Positions 7,123 to 16,254 of a stretch of DNA of 64,000 nucleotides are shown piece by piece. Position numbers and translations under genes: made by a program. The DNA comes from Alicyclobacillus shizuokensis NBRC 103103 (GTDB lineage Bacteria; Bacillota; Bacilli; Alicyclobacillales; Alicyclobacillaceae). The stretch covers positions 53,564 through 117,563 of the forward strand of contig NZ_BCQV01000005.1 of NCBI RefSeq assembly GCF_001552255.1, in the 5' to 3' direction. Under the pieces are notes generated by a model. It was not told the DNA's origin. It did not search any database and saw only the letters and a program-made list of their open reading frames with translations. Numbering within the stretch: position 1 is the first letter of the stretch; the number at the start of each line of letters is the position of its first letter.

Positions 7123-8928
7123 TTACCCGGGCCCAGCCCCGACCGTGCGCGGGCCTGCCGTCGTGCGCAATCCCAGTACCGCCAACTGCTCGGGACTGAC
7201 CCCACTGGGCGCGCCGGTGAGCAGGTCCGTGCCGCTGGAGGTCTTGGGGAACGCGATGCAGTCGCGCAGCGACTTGCGCCCGCCCATGATCATCACCAGC
7301 CGGTCAAACCCGAAGGCGATGCCTCCGTGCGGCGGCGTCCCGTATTCGAACGCATCCAGCAAAAAGCCAAACTTCTCGTACGCTTTCTCGGGGCTGAAGC
7401 CGATCCGTTCAAACATCTGGTTTTGGATCTCCCGGCGGTAGATGCGCATGCTCCCGCCCGCCACCTCGAACCCGTTGAGCACCAGGTCGTAGGCTTGGGC
7501 GCGGACGGCGAGCGGATCTGTCCGCAGCAAATCAAGGTCCTCCCACTTCGGCATGGTAAACGGGTGGTGCATGGCAACGTAGCGCCTCTCCTCCGGATCG
7601 TACTCCAACAGCGGGAAGTCCACCACCCAGAGGAAGCGAAATCCTGGCTCCAGCAGTTCCAATTCCGTGCCGAGGCGGCTCCGCACGGCGCCCAGCGCCG
7701 GCAGCACCACCGCCCGCGGACCGGCGGCGATGAACACCAGATCACCAGGCTCCGCTCCCGCCCGGGCGGCCATGTTGCCCAGCGCCTCGGCGCTGAAGAA
7801 CTTGCCGATGGACGACTTGATACCGCTCTCCGTCAGGGCGATGGTCGCCAGCCCCGGTAAGCCATGGGCTGCGGCAAACTGGTTCCACTCATCTGTCTGC
7901 TTGCGGGTGAAGCCCGCGCACTTGGGGGCGCGCACGGCCTTGACCACGCCGCCCGCGGCCAGCGCGTTGCGGAAGACGCGGAATTCGCTGTCGGCCACCA
8001 AATCGGACAGGTCCACCAGCTCCAGGCCAAAGCGCAGGTCGGGTTTGTCCGATCCGTAGCGCTCCATGGCCTCCTGGTAGGTCATGCGCGGGAACGGGGT
8101 CGGCAGTTCGACGCCGAGGACGCTGCGAAACACCTCCACCATCATCTCTTCCATCATCGACTGGAAGGTCTCCTGCGGGATGAACGACTGCTCGATGTCA
8201 AACTGGGTGAACTCCGGTTGCCGGTCCGCGCGCAGGTCCTCGTCGCGGAAGCAGCGCGCCATCTGATAGTAACGCTCCACACCGGCGACCATCAAAAGCT
8301 GCTTGAACAGCTGCGGCGATTGCGGCAGAGCATAGAACTCTCCCGGCTGCAGGCGGCTGGGCACGAGGTAGTCGCGGGCGCCCTCCGGCGTGCTGCGCGT
8401 GAGCATCGGCGTCTCGATTTCGAGAAACCCGTGGTCATCCAGGTACCGGCGCATCGCTCGCGCCACCTGGTGGCGCAGCTGCAACATCCGCAGCATCTCG
8501 GGCCGGCGCAGGTCCAGGTAGCGGTAGCGCAAGCGCACAGCTTCGTCCACGTCCAGGCCGTCCTGGATATAGAACGGCGGCGTCTTGGACTCGTTGATGA
8601 CCTCCAGCGCCTCCACCGCCACCTCGATGCGCCCGGTTTCGATTTTCGGGTTGACCGACTGCTCATCGCGCACCACCACGGTCCCGCGCACAGCAATCAC
8701 ATACTCGCTGCGCAGCTGCCCGGCCAGCTCCATGGCCGTCTGCGGAGTGCCCTTTTCGGCGTCGAAGACAAGTTGAACGACGCCACTGCGGTCACGCAGG
8801 TCAATGAACACGATGCTGCCGAGATCCCGCCGCCGGCTCACCCAACCGCTCAGGGTGACCACACTCCCGGGCGTAACCTCCAGCGTCTCCCGCACCATGT
8901 GCGTGCGAATCAGTGTCTGCGCGCTCAT
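7123..8928 (-). CDS. aspS: Aspartyl-tRNA synthetase
   Basis: A 601-residue class II synthetase charging tRNA-Asp. In order it shows the N-terminal OB-fold anticodon domain (VTLSGWVSRRRDLG and DLRDRSGVVQLV), motif 2 with FRDEDLRADRQPEFTQ, the bacterial insertion domain (about 290-420), and motif 3 GIAFGFDRLVM near the end. Length is normal for bacterial AspRS. The ATG overlaps the hisS stop by four bases and has GGAGG upstream, so it is translated with hisS and shares its T-box control. Confidence 0.96.
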   Translation of the reverse strand: MSAQTLIRTHMVRETLEVTPGSVVTLSGWVSRRRDLGSIVFIDLRDRSGVVQLVFDAEKGTPQTAMELAGQLRSEYVIAVRGTVVVRDEQSVNPKIETGRIEVAVEALEVINESKTPPFYIQDGLDVDEAVRLRYRYLDLRRPEMLRMLQLRHQVARAMRRYLDDHGFLEIETPMLTRSTPEGARDYLVPSRLQPGEFYALPQSPQLFKQLLMVAGVERYYQMARCFRDEDLRADRQPEFTQFDIEQSFIPQETFQSMMEEMMVEVFRSVLGVELPTPFPRMTYQEAMERYGSDKPDLRFGLELVDLSDLVADSEFRVFRNALAAGGVVKAVRAPKCAGFTRKQTDEWNQFAAAHGLPGLATIALTESGIKSSIGKFFSAEALGNMAARAGAEPGDLVFIAAGPRAVVLPALGAVRSRLGTELELLEPGFRFLWVVDFPLLEYDPEERRYVAMHHPFTMPKWEDLDLLRTDPLAVRAQAYDLVLNGFEVAGGSMRIYRREIQNQMFERIGFSPEKAYEKFGFLLDAFEYGTPPHGGIAFGFDRLVMIMGGRKSLRDCIAFPKTSSGTDLLTGAPSGVSPEQLAVLGLRTTAGPRTVGAGPG

Positions 8929-10196
8929 ACCGATGCCTCCTCGACCTTCTGTACAGCCGCCACCAGCTCCGACAGCGGGATGGTCGACTGCTCCCCACTC
9001 GCCAGGTCCTTTACCGTTACCTGTTGCTCCGCTTGCTCACTGGAACCCACCACCACCGCCAGGCGGGCGCCCTCACGGTCGGCCGCCTTGAACTGGGCCT
9101 TGACGGACCGGCCCTGGTAATCGCGATCCGCCCGCACCCCCGCCTCTCGCAGGGTCTTGAGCACCCGCATCGCGTATACGTCCGCCTGTTCGTCGGCCAC
9201 GGCCACGTACACGTCCAGGTCTCGGCGCGACGCCGGGCTTGCGCCGCCTTGTTCCGACAGGATGAGCAAAATACGCTCCATGCCGGTGCCGAAGCCGACA
9301 CCCGGGGTCTCGGGACCGCCCAGTTCACGGACCAGGGCGTTGTAGCGGCCGCCGCCGCCAAGGGTACCAAAGCCCTCCACCTTGATTTCCCACGCGGTGC
9401 GCGTGTAGTAGTCCAGGCCTCGGACCAGGTGCGCGTCGATCCGGTAGGGCACGCCGAGCGCCTCCAAATAGCGGCGCACGCTGGCGAAGTGGGCTTCGCA
9501 GTCTGCGCACAGCGATTCCAGAATCGTCGGCGCCCCCACCTCCACCAGCAGCCGTTGGCAGCGCTCGTTCTTGCAGTCGAAGATGCGCAGCGGGTTGCGC
9601 TCGAGACGGTTCTGGCAATCGCTGCAGAGCTGGTCCTTGACCGGGAGCAGTCGAGCCAGCATCTGCTCTCGGTGCCGGGGCCGGCAAACCGGGCAACCGA
9701 CACTGTTCAGCACCGCCGTGGCCCCCTGGACGCCCAGCTCCTGCAACTGGTAGACGTGCAAAGCGACCACTTCCGCATCCAACGCAGGTGAATCGGACCC
9801 GAGCACCTCGCAGCCGTACTGGTGGAACTGGCGCTCGCGCCCCTTCTGAGGCTTTTCGTAGCGAAACATGGGCCCGAGATAGAACAACTTGGCGACGCCG
9901 GGCTGTCCGTACAACTTGTTCTCCACGTAGGCGCGGATGACGCCGGCGGTGCCTTCCGGCCGCAGCGTCAGGCTGCGGCCGCCGCGGTCCTCGAAGGTGT
10001 ACATCTCCTTCTCGACTATGTCCGTGGTCTCCCCGACCCCGCGTGCGAACAGCTCCGTGTGTTCAAACATTGGTGTCCGAATCTCGGCGTAGTGATACTC
10101 GGCAAACGTCCTGCGCACCACGTCCTCGATCTGCCGCCAGAGGCCGACCGTGGCCGGCAAAATATCCGAGGTGCCTCTTGGCCGTTGCACCAGCAT
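8925..10196 (-). CDS. hisS: Histidyl-tRNA synthetase
   Basis: A 423-residue class II synthetase charging tRNA-His. It has the N-terminal RPRGTSDILP, motif 2 region FRYEKPQKGRERQFHQ, the histidine-specific segments RGLDYYTR and GGGRYN, motif 3 GFGTGMERIL, and a C-terminal anticodon-binding domain (about residues 330-420). The ATG was chosen because AAGGTGAGG precedes it. The frame is open further upstream, but that part is the T-box leader. It is first in the hisS-aspS operon. Confidence 0.96.
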   Translation of the reverse strand: MLVQRPRGTSDILPATVGLWRQIEDVVRRTFAEYHYAEIRTPMFEHTELFARGVGETTDIVEKEMYTFEDRGGRSLTLRPEGTAGVIRAYVENKLYGQPGVAKLFYLGPMFRYEKPQKGRERQFHQYGCEVLGSDSPALDAEVVALHVYQLQELGVQGATAVLNSVGCPVCRPRHREQMLARLLPVKDQLCSDCQNRLERNPLRIFDCKNERCQRLLVEVGAPTILESLCADCEAHFASVRRYLEALGVPYRIDAHLVRGLDYYTRTAWEIKVEGFGTLGGGGRYNALVRELGGPETPGVGFGTGMERILLILSEQGGASPASRRDLDVYVAVADEQADVYAMRVLKTLREAGVRADRDYQGRSVKAQFKAADREGARLAVVVGSSEQAEQQVTVKDLASGEQSTIPLSELVAAVQKVEEASV

Positions 10197-10255
10197 GTCC
10201 TCACCTTCTTTCCTGAACTCGTCCTGGCCGCGAGGCGGCCGAACCATGGCGGCAA

Positions 10256-10600
10256 CAAAAAACGCCTTCCGTCCGCCGCCGTCAACCGGCAGGGACGAAA
10301 AGCGTTCGCCTTCCGCGGTGCCACCCTGCTTGAGCCGCCCCGCCTGCTGGCCTGACGTCTGCCCATCAAGACCCAATCCAGGCGCGGCGCGACTCCCCTT
10401 GCTGCGCGTAACGGGCGCCTGCCGCCTGTCCTTGGGACCGCTTCGAACGGGTCTTTGAGACAGGTTCTCGGAGGTGTCGTTCCCACCCGCTCCGTAAACC
10501 TGCTCGCAGCCAGGACAGGTCTCTCTGGGTACAGATACGGGGGTACTCGTCCTCGTCATCAAATCGGATCGATATGCCTGTGTGAAGATGGTTGTGCTCC
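10256..10600 (-). promoter_or_regulatory. T-box riboswitch of hisS-aspS
   Basis: The minus-strand leader contains the T-box sequence AGGGTGGCACCGCGG (10313-10327), which pairs with the tRNA acceptor end. An 18-20 bp terminator stem follows (10261-10306) with six T. Upstream is Stem I, with an AGTA bulge (10543-10546) and a GA/K-turn-like base. The right side of the specifier loop reads GAAC then GACAC (10474-10478): GAC (Asp) is in the standard place, followed by A, and CAC (His) overlaps it. Uncharged tRNA should favour the antiterminator. Confidence 0.9.
10261..10306 (-). terminator. T-box regulated terminator
   Basis: A long GC-rich stem with arms 10261-10281 and 10286-10306, a short TTGA loop, and a T run on the minus strand (10257-10262). 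It directly follows the T-box sequence, which must pair elsewhere to form the competing antiterminator. Confidence 0.8.
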
Positions 10601-10622
10601 GGTCGGAGACAATTAATTGCAA

Positions 10623-10651
10623 ATTATACGCAGACGCTGCGGGAGTGTCAA
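10623..10651 (-). promoter_or_regulatory. Consensus SigA promoter of hisS-aspS
   Basis: On the minus strand a perfect TTGACA (10646-10651) and a perfect TATAAT (10623-10628) are exactly 17 bases apart. Transcription should start near 10616, just before Stem I of the T-box. Confidence 0.88.
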
Positions 10652-10940
10652 TTTCTTCGCACCAGACCCGAGCGCCCCGGCCGCTCTCCGGGATGCCAGA
10701 GCGGTTCCGTCGGCCGCGCGTGAAAACTTTCGGCCTCCGCCTGTCTCTGCGCCCCCGTCGCATCGCATACCTCGGTCAACAGCAGCGCGCTCTGGTTGAT
10801 TCGCACCTCAGACCTGCGCACATCCCCACCTCCAGCCGCAGCGGCTGCCCCTTAGCGTGCGCGAAGCCCCTTTCCAGCATGCAAAAGTGTGTTACCATCA
10901 AGGACGGCTTCACCATCCTTGAACCAAAGGAGAGCATGGC
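10652..10940. other. Intergenic region upstream of hemL
   Basis: About 290 GC-rich bases between the divergent hisS promoter and hemL with no credible gene. A 6-bp inverted repeat (CAAGGA at 10899-10904, TCCTTG at 10916-10921) lies just before the hemL ribosome site. No clear hemL promoter was found. Confidence 0.4.
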
Positions 10941-12263
10941 ATGAACACTCGCGGTCTCGACATCACACAATCGCGCGCCTGGTTTGACCGCGCCCAGAAC
11001 GTCATCATCGGCGGCGTGAACAGCCCGTCCCGATCTTTCAAGTCGGTCGGCGGCGGCGTCCCGATTGTCATGGAACGGGGCGAAGGCGCGTACTTCTTTG
11101 ACGTGGACGGCAACCGCTACATTGATTACCTGGGAGCCTACGGGCCAGGCATCCTCGGGCACGCCCATCCGCACGTCATGGAGGCCTTGCGCCAAGCGAC
11201 GTACGACGGCATCTTGTACGGGACGCCGACGCGTTGGGAGGTCGAGTTCGCCGAGCGTCTGCGCGCCGCCGTCCCCGATTTGGAACGGATTCGCTTCGTC
11301 AATTCCGGCACTGAGGCGGTGATGACCACGATTCGCGTGGCGCGGGCCGCAACCCAGCGCAGCAAGGTGATCAAATTCGCCGGGTGCTACCACGGGCACT
11401 CCGACCTGATGCTGGTTGCGGCTGGATCAGGGCCATCGTCCATCGGTGTTCCCGACAGTGCAGGTGTGACCGCCGGGACCGCCGGCGAGGTTGTCACGGT
11501 GCCGTACAACGACCTGGAGGCGCTGTCCGCCGCGCTCGCGGCGCACGGAGAGGACGTGGCGGCCGTCCTGGTGGAGCCGATTGTCGGCAACTTCGGCATC
11601 GTGCCGCCCAAGGAAGGGTACCTGAAAGCGGTCATTGAGCAGGCACACCAGCACGGGGCGCTGGTCATCTTCGACGAAGTCATCACCGCTTTTCGTTTTC
11701 ATTATGGAACCGCGGCGCAACTGTACGGTGTCCACCCGGACCTCTACGCGCTCGGCAAGATCATCGGCGGTGGACTGCCGATAGGGGCCTACGGGGGAAG
11801 GCGCGAGGTGATGGAACTGGTGGCTCCGTTGGGGCCCGCCTACCAGGCGGGAACGATGGCGGGCAATCCCGCGTCCATGCGCGCCGGCCTGGCGTGTCTC
11901 GAGGTGCTGGCGCGGCCGGGATTCTATGACCACCTCTCGCGCCTCGGTGAGCGCCTGGAGCAAGGCATTCTGGCGGCCGCCCGCACCACCGGGATCGATA
12001 TCACCATCAATCGTGTGCAAGGGGCCTTCACCGTCTTCTTCGGGCGGCACACCGTCACCAACTACGCACAGGCGCAGGCCACCGACAGCTGGCAGTTTGC
12101 CCGTTTCTTCCACGCCGTGCTGAAGCGCGGCGTGTTCATTGCGCCGTCGAAATACGAAGCCTGGTTCGTCTCCGAGCCGCACTCGGATGCGGATGTCGAC
12201 GAGACCCTGCAGGCTGTCGCTGAGGCTTTTGCGGAGATGACCGGACCAAGTCCAGAGGTTTGA
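10941..12263 (+). CDS. hemL: Glutamate-1-semialdehyde 2,1-aminomutase (GsaB type)
   Basis: A 440-residue PLP enzyme turning glutamate-1-semialdehyde into 5-aminolevulinate, the first committed tetrapyrrole precursor. It has [11 protein letters not shown] at the N-terminus, GTEAVMT, the YHGHSD motif, FDEVITAFR, and the PLP lysine in [20 protein letters not shown] is preceded by AAAGGAGAG. The wording of its N-terminus resembles the second Bacillus enzyme (GsaB) more than the HemL of the hemAXCDBL operon. It stands alone, 46 kb from hemEHY, so it may be a second copy. Confidence 0.9.
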   Translation: MNTRGLDITQSRAWFDRAQNVIIGGVNSPSRSFKSVGGGVPIVMERGEGAYFFDVDGNRYIDYLGAYGPGILGHAHPHVMEALRQATYDGILYGTPTRWEVEFAERLRAAVPDLERIRFVNSGTEAVMTTIRVARAATQRSKVIKFAGCYHGHSDLMLVAAGSGPSSIGVPDSAGVTAGTAGEVVTVPYNDLEALSAALAAHGEDVAAVLVEPIVGNFGIVPPKEGYLKAVIEQAHQHGALVIFDEVITAFRFHYGTAAQLYGVHPDLYALGKIIGGGLPIGAYGGRREVMELVAPLGPAYQAGTMAGNPASMRAGLACLEVLARPGFYDHLSRLGERLEQGILAAARTTGIDITINRVQGAFTVFFGRHTVTNYAQAQATDSWQFARFFHAVLKRGVFIAPSKYEAWFVSEPHSDADVDETLQAVAEAFAEMTGPSPEV

Positions 12264-12273
12264 CGACGCCAGC

Positions 12274-12307
12274 ATGGGCGGTTGAAGGCTCAACATCTCC
12301 CGCCCAT
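12274..12307 (+). terminator. Hairpin after hemL
   Basis: ATGGGCGG (12274-12281) pairs with CCGCCCAT (12300-12307), and an inner GTTGA/TCAAC stem extends it. No T run follows, so it may act as a weak or factor-dependent terminator. Confidence 0.4.
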
Positions 12308-12489
12308 CTGCCGCGGTTTCAGCATAAATCGGCCACATGCGCGCGAAAAGGTGAATTTGTACAATTTTCGCACAGGCCATATAGGACCCCCATCGGTACC
12401 ATTGGACCCCGATAGTCTTCGCCGGGTGTGAAAGCGTGCGTGCCAGTGTATGATCAAGTCGGGCAAGAAGGAAACGGGGGTGTGACGCG

Positions 12490-13650
12490 GTGAAGCACTC
12501 TGTCACAACGACGGCGAACGTGCGCGCGCATCGGATGGTCATTCAGGCGGGAGATTGGCGATACCATTTTGACCGCACCGGGAGGTTTCTGTTCGGTGTA
12601 CGCGCGCACGAGACAGTGCGCCGTGGTTTGGACGACCGCGTTATACAGGTGCGCTTGCCGGCCGAGGGAGGCATCATCGGTCGTACATACCGCACCCTGG
12701 ATCCGGTGGAAAAGGCCGCCTTCTACCGCAGGGCATACGCGTTGGCCCGTGCGTCGTTGGGCTCCCTTCCTGCCGAGCAGGCTGCCGAGTGGAAACCGCT
12801 GCTTGAACGGTGGACACCCGAGGCGCTGGCTGCCGACGCACACGCGTTTCGACAGGTATACCTGCCTATCAACATCCTGCCTCCGGACCAATACCATGCG
12901 CTCGTCGTCCAAATCACGCATGGCTGCTCGTACAACCGGTGTCTGTTCTGCGATTTTTACCGGGACCGACGGTTTCACATCAAGTCCAAGGATGAGTTGC
13001 AGATCCACCTCGACCGCCTCCAGCGCTTCATGGGTCCGCGCATCGCCGACCGCAGCGGCGTGTTCCTTGGGGACGGAAACGCGTTCGTGGTGCCTACGGA
13101 CAAACTGCTGTCCATGATGGAACTGGTGCGCGAACAGTTGGGGTCATCGGTCAGTGAAGATTTCTACACGTTCATGGACACGTTCACGCTGGAGCACAAG
13201 ACGCCGGAGGACCTGCGTCGGATATATGAACAGGGACTGCGGACTGTCTACACCGGTTTGGAAACGGGATCAAACAGATTGCGCGCCTTTCTTCGCAAAC
13301 CGGGGACAGCGGAAGAAGCCGTGGCTGCGATAAACCGGTTGAAAGAGGCGGGTTACCGGATTGGCGTCATCTTGATGGTCGGAGTCGGCGGGCCGAAATT
13401 TGCCCGTGAGCACCTGGCGGCGACCCGGCAAGCGCTGAACGGCATCCATTTTACGCCGGGGGACCTGGTGTACCTGTCCCCATTCGTCGATCCGCATGAC
13501 ACGGACTACGACGAGCAGGCGCGCGCCCACGCGCTGAGCGCATTCTTGGACGAACAGATGGAAGAGGAGCTGGCGCGCTGGAGACGGGCGCTCGCCTCGT
13601 TGCCGGCGAAGGTTACGCTGTATTCCATTCGGGAGCACTTGTACGCCTAA
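12490..13650 (+). CDS. Radical SAM protein with CX4CX2C cluster motif
   Basis: A 386-residue protein. About 135 N-terminal residues precede a radical SAM barrel whose Fe-S cysteines are Cys146, Cys151 and Cys154 (HGCSYNRCLFCDF). That spacing is CX4CX2C instead of the canonical CX3CX2C. Downstream segments typical of the barrel are FLGDGNAF, YTGLETGSNRLRAFLRKPGT and GVILMVGVGG. The start is GTG after GGGGGTG. It resembles COG1032-like proteins, but lacks an evident B12-binding domain. Substrate unknown. It appears to be a single-gene unit between hemL and trxA. Confidence 0.8.
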   Translation: MKHSVTTTANVRAHRMVIQAGDWRYHFDRTGRFLFGVRAHETVRRGLDDRVIQVRLPAEGGIIGRTYRTLDPVEKAAFYRRAYALARASLGSLPAEQAAEWKPLLERWTPEALAADAHAFRQVYLPINILPPDQYHALVVQITHGCSYNRCLFCDFYRDRRFHIKSKDELQIHLDRLQRFMGPRIADRSGVFLGDGNAFVVPTDKLLSMMELVREQLGSSVSEDFYTFMDTFTLEHKTPEDLRRIYEQGLRTVYTGLETGSNRLRAFLRKPGTAEEAVAAINRLKEAGYRIGVILMVGVGGPKFAREHLAATRQALNGIHFTPGDLVYLSPFVDPHDTDYDEQARAHALSAFLDEQMEEELARWRRALASLPAKVTLYSIREHLYA

Positions 13651-13761
13651 CCGGACAGGCAGCCGGTCACACGCGACGAGCCGCCGCGACGGATATGGCC
13701 TTTGTACAGACGCGCGGCGGGCATGTGGGCCCGCCGCCTCGCTGCTGCATGCGCTCTGGAC

Positions 13762-14076
13762 TCAGAGGACGTCCGCCAGCTGCGCCACCATGTCACTCTT
13801 CGGCCGATAGCCAATCAACTGCTTGACCACTTGGCCATTCTTGAAGACGAGCACGGTGGGCACGCTCATGATGCCGAACTTCTGTGTGGTCTCAGGGTTC
13901 TCATCGACATCCAGTTTGCCGACCTTGAGTTTGTCGGCGTACTCGTTGGCAACATCCTCTATCACCGGTGCGAGCATCTTGCACGGGCCGCACCAAGTTG
14001 CCCAGAAATCGACCAGCACCGGTTGATCCGACTGAATGAAGGAAGCGAAGGTCGCATCCGTCACAACTTCCGGCAT
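13762..14076 (-). CDS. trxA: Thioredoxin
   Basis: A 104-residue thioredoxin with the active site WCGPC (Cys29, Cys32), the cis-Pro segment MSVPT, and normal length. It reduces disulfides in cytoplasmic proteins. I chose the second ATG because GGAGGGTGAG lies just before it. It is transcribed alone from a promoter about 100 bases upstream, with a perfect palindrome at the predicted transcript start. Confidence 0.95.
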   Translation of the reverse strand: MPEVVTDATFASFIQSDQPVLVDFWATWCGPCKMLAPVIEDVANEYADKLKVGKLDVDENPETTQKFGIMSVPTVLVFKNGQVVKQLIGYRPKSDMVAQLADVL

Positions 14077-14157
14077 GTTCTCACCCTCCACTCAACCGCT
14101 GCGCCCTAACCCGCCGCATCCGCCGCTGGGTCAGGGCGCCCGCTCGATGTTTAGCAT

Positions 14158-14173
14158 GCGCGTGTTCACGCGC
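14158..14173 (-). promoter_or_regulatory. Palindrome at the trxA transcript start
   Basis: GCGCGTG-TT-CACGCGC is a perfect 16-base inverted repeat, six bases past the trxA -10 box. It could be a repressor site or form a protective hairpin at the 5' end of the message. Confidence 0.45.
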
Positions 14174-14178
14174 AAATT

Positions 14179-14208
14179 ATTGTACCACACTGTGGTCCCC
14201 CGCTTGAA
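14179..14208 (-). promoter_or_regulatory. trxA promoter
   Basis: On the minus strand TTCAAG (14203-14208) and TACAAT (14179-14184) are 18 bases apart. The spacer contains a CCACA-C-TGTGG inverted repeat. Confidence 0.5.
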
Positions 14209-14233
14209 GAGCCGGCACGCGCATAGGCCCGGG

Positions 14234-15331
14234 CTAGGGCTGACTGCGGTAACGCGCACTCATGGCCAACGCCAACAGCATCATCACCCCGGCCAAGGCG
14301 CCCCCCGCCCAGTAGACGACGTGCGCATCATAGCGCAGCGCCAGCGCCTGCAGGGGCAGCACCCAGTACAGCAACGAGGCGCACAAAAGGACGCTCGGCG
14401 ACAGCGTCTGGCGCAGGAGAAACATCCCGAACACGAACGAGGCCGCAGCCAGCGTCAGCCCCCCGGTCAACAGCGCCTCCATGTTCAGGCGCCAGGGCGT
14501 CAACAGGATGCCGATGGCCGGCACCAGCGTGCTCTGAAATACCATGGCACCAGTAATATTTCCAGCCGCCAGCGCGTCCTTCCCTTGATGTATCCATACC
14601 ACGCTGTTGAGCGTCTCCGGCAGTTCAGTGGCGAGCGGTATCAGGAGGGCGGAGAGGACGAAGGCAGGAATATTCAACCATTTGGCAATCTGCTCCACGC
14701 CACCGCTGAGCAGGTGGGCGCCGCCCACAATCAGGGCCAGCGAGAGCATCAACTGCAGGAAGACAGCCGACAACCTGGGCGCATCCGGCTTGCCCTGGAA
14801 ATACAGAGGGTGAATCGGACCGGCCCCTGCATCCTGGTTGCGGTCGCGCAGCGTCAGCCAGAGAAAGGACGCATACATGGCGATGAGCACCCAGGGCACC
14901 ACTCGTTTGAGATACTCCGTATGAACGCATCCGAACAGAATGGCGAGGGAATATGCGATCAAAAAAAAGGTCATATCGCGCTGAAACGAGGCCGGTTCCA
15001 CCTGCAAACTGGGGAGGCTGCGGCGACGCACGAAAAGCACGGCCACCGCCATGATAAAGGAACCAAGCGTGGCCAAAAGAAACGGCGCGCCAAGGATACC
15101 GCCGATACCGACATCCTGCGCTTCACGGGTCCCACCGCCAAAGGTGATGGCTGTGATGGGCACGGCGGTCTCTGGCAGCGCCGTGCCCAAGGCAGCCAGG
15201 ACGCTGCCCACCGCCCCCTGGCCGAGCCCGAGCCGACGTCCCAGCCACTCGACGGCGTTTGTGAACAGCTCGGCCCCGAACAAGATCATCGCCAGGGACA
15301 GCATGATGCTCACACCCACACGCACGCCCAT
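14234..15331 (-). CDS. Sodium/calcium exchanger family (CaCA) membrane protein
   Basis: A 365-residue protein with about ten membrane segments and the two alpha repeats of the CaCA superfamily: ALGTALPETAVPITA (near 50-60) and PLATELPETLNSVVW (near 235). The acidic residue within each repeat normally binds the cation. Such proteins exchange Ca2+ (or another divalent cation) for Na+ or H+ across the cytoplasmic membrane; the ion here is not determined. It is monocistronic as far as I can see, between trxA and an ABC exporter. Confidence 0.85.
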   Translation of the reverse strand: MGVRVGVSIMLSLAMILFGAELFTNAVEWLGRRLGLGQGAVGSVLAALGTALPETAVPITAITFGGGTREAQDVGIGGILGAPFLLATLGSFIMAVAVLFVRRRSLPSLQVEPASFQRDMTFFLIAYSLAILFGCVHTEYLKRVVPWVLIAMYASFLWLTLRDRNQDAGAGPIHPLYFQGKPDAPRLSAVFLQLMLSLALIVGGAHLLSGGVEQIAKWLNIPAFVLSALLIPLATELPETLNSVVWIHQGKDALAAGNITGAMVFQSTLVPAIGILLTPWRLNMEALLTGGLTLAAASFVFGMFLLRQTLSPSVLLCASLLYWVLPLQALALRYDAHVVYWAGGALAGVMMLLALAMSARYRSQP

Positions 15332-15429
15332 CCCCCCTGCCAGGCATGTCCGTCTCTAAACTGTACGCCCGGGGCAGACGGGATATGACAAGGGGCACGA
15401 AACGGCTGGGCTGGACGCCTCGCGCCCGT

Positions 15430-16254
15430 TCACTGGTAGTTACGTTCATCCCCTGGAAGCAACCGCCACAGCTGCGGCCGTAAACGAAACACCGCCGGTA
15501 CCGCGAGCACCGCCACCAGGGCGGCGTAAAAGCCGAGAAACAGCACCCAAGCGTGCCGGCTTACGTTGACCACGCCGGCCAGCGACGCCTCCATCCACAG
15601 CGGATTGAGCGCCAACAGGTCGTTGGACCAGCGCAGTGCAAAAAACTCCATCGGGCTTTGCGCCAACAGACGCAGGCCATAGCCGACGACGCCGCTGAAA
15701 ATGACCATGAAGCCGACCGTGGCATAACTGAGCACGGTGCTCCAGCCGGACCTGAGCGCAATGGTGGACCACAGCACACTGAGCGCCGCAATCAGGACGA
15801 TGTTGAGCACCTGAAACCCAAACACCGCCAGCACCTCTTGCGGAACCGCGCCGCCGAACAGAAAGACAAGGCTGTACAGGGGCAACGAGACCACTAGTAG
15901 CAGGGCCAGCAGGGCGCTGGAGGAGAGCACCTTACCCACGAGAATGCCAAACGGCGACAACGGCGTCGTCAAGAGCACGACCAGCGTCCGTCGCTCACGC
16001 TCACCGCTGATGGCGCCGGCGGCGAAGGCGGGCGTGAGAAACGCCACCACCGTCATCTGCAACAGGCTCATCAACAGGAATACCTGTTCGCTGCGCGCTG
16101 GCAGCACCAGTACCAACTGGCCCTGCACGTTTTCGTACAGCAGAAAAAAGGTCAGCGCCGCCATGGAGACAAAGTACCCGGCCACCACCAGGGGTGTCCG
16201 GCGCGCCCGCATCCGCTGCCGAAACTCCTTGTACAACAACGGATTAGCTCGCAT
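15430..16254 (-). CDS. ABC-2 type transporter permease
   Basis: A 274-residue permease with about six membrane segments and the ABC-2 hallmarks: a charged N-terminus (LLYKEFRQRMRARR), and the ISGERERRTLVVLLTTPLSPFGILVGKVLSS loop before the third helix. It overlaps the ATPase gene by one base, so the two are coupled. Substrate is unknown. With the 659-residue extracytoplasmic protein it forms a three-gene transport unit. Confidence 0.85.
   Translation of the reverse strand: MRANPLLYKEFRQRMRARRTPLVVAGYFVSMAALTFFLLYENVQGQLVLVLPARSEQVFLLMSLLQMTVVAFLTPAFAAGAISGERERRTLVVLLTTPLSPFGILVGKVLSSSALLALLLVVSLPLYSLVFLFGGAVPQEVLAVFGFQVLNIVLIAALSVLWSTIALRSGWSTVLSYATVGFMVIFSGVVGYGLRLLAQSPMEFFALRWSNDLLALNPLWMEASLAGVVNVSRHAWVLFLGFYAALVAVLAVPAVFRLRPQLWRLLPGDERNYQ

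Noticed and set aside
7864..9120. 418-codon frame opposite aspS and hisS
   Set aside because: Fully antisense to two certain synthetase genes, with a low-complexity His/Arg/Gln-rich translation and no ribosome site.
10197..10763. N-terminal extension of hisS
   Set aside because: The frame stays open, but this stretch is the T-box leader and its promoter, and the ribosome site lies at 10196.
14036..15388. 450-codon frame opposite the cation exchanger
   Set aside because: Antisense to a clear membrane protein; the translation is His/Gln/Arg-rich and not protein-like.
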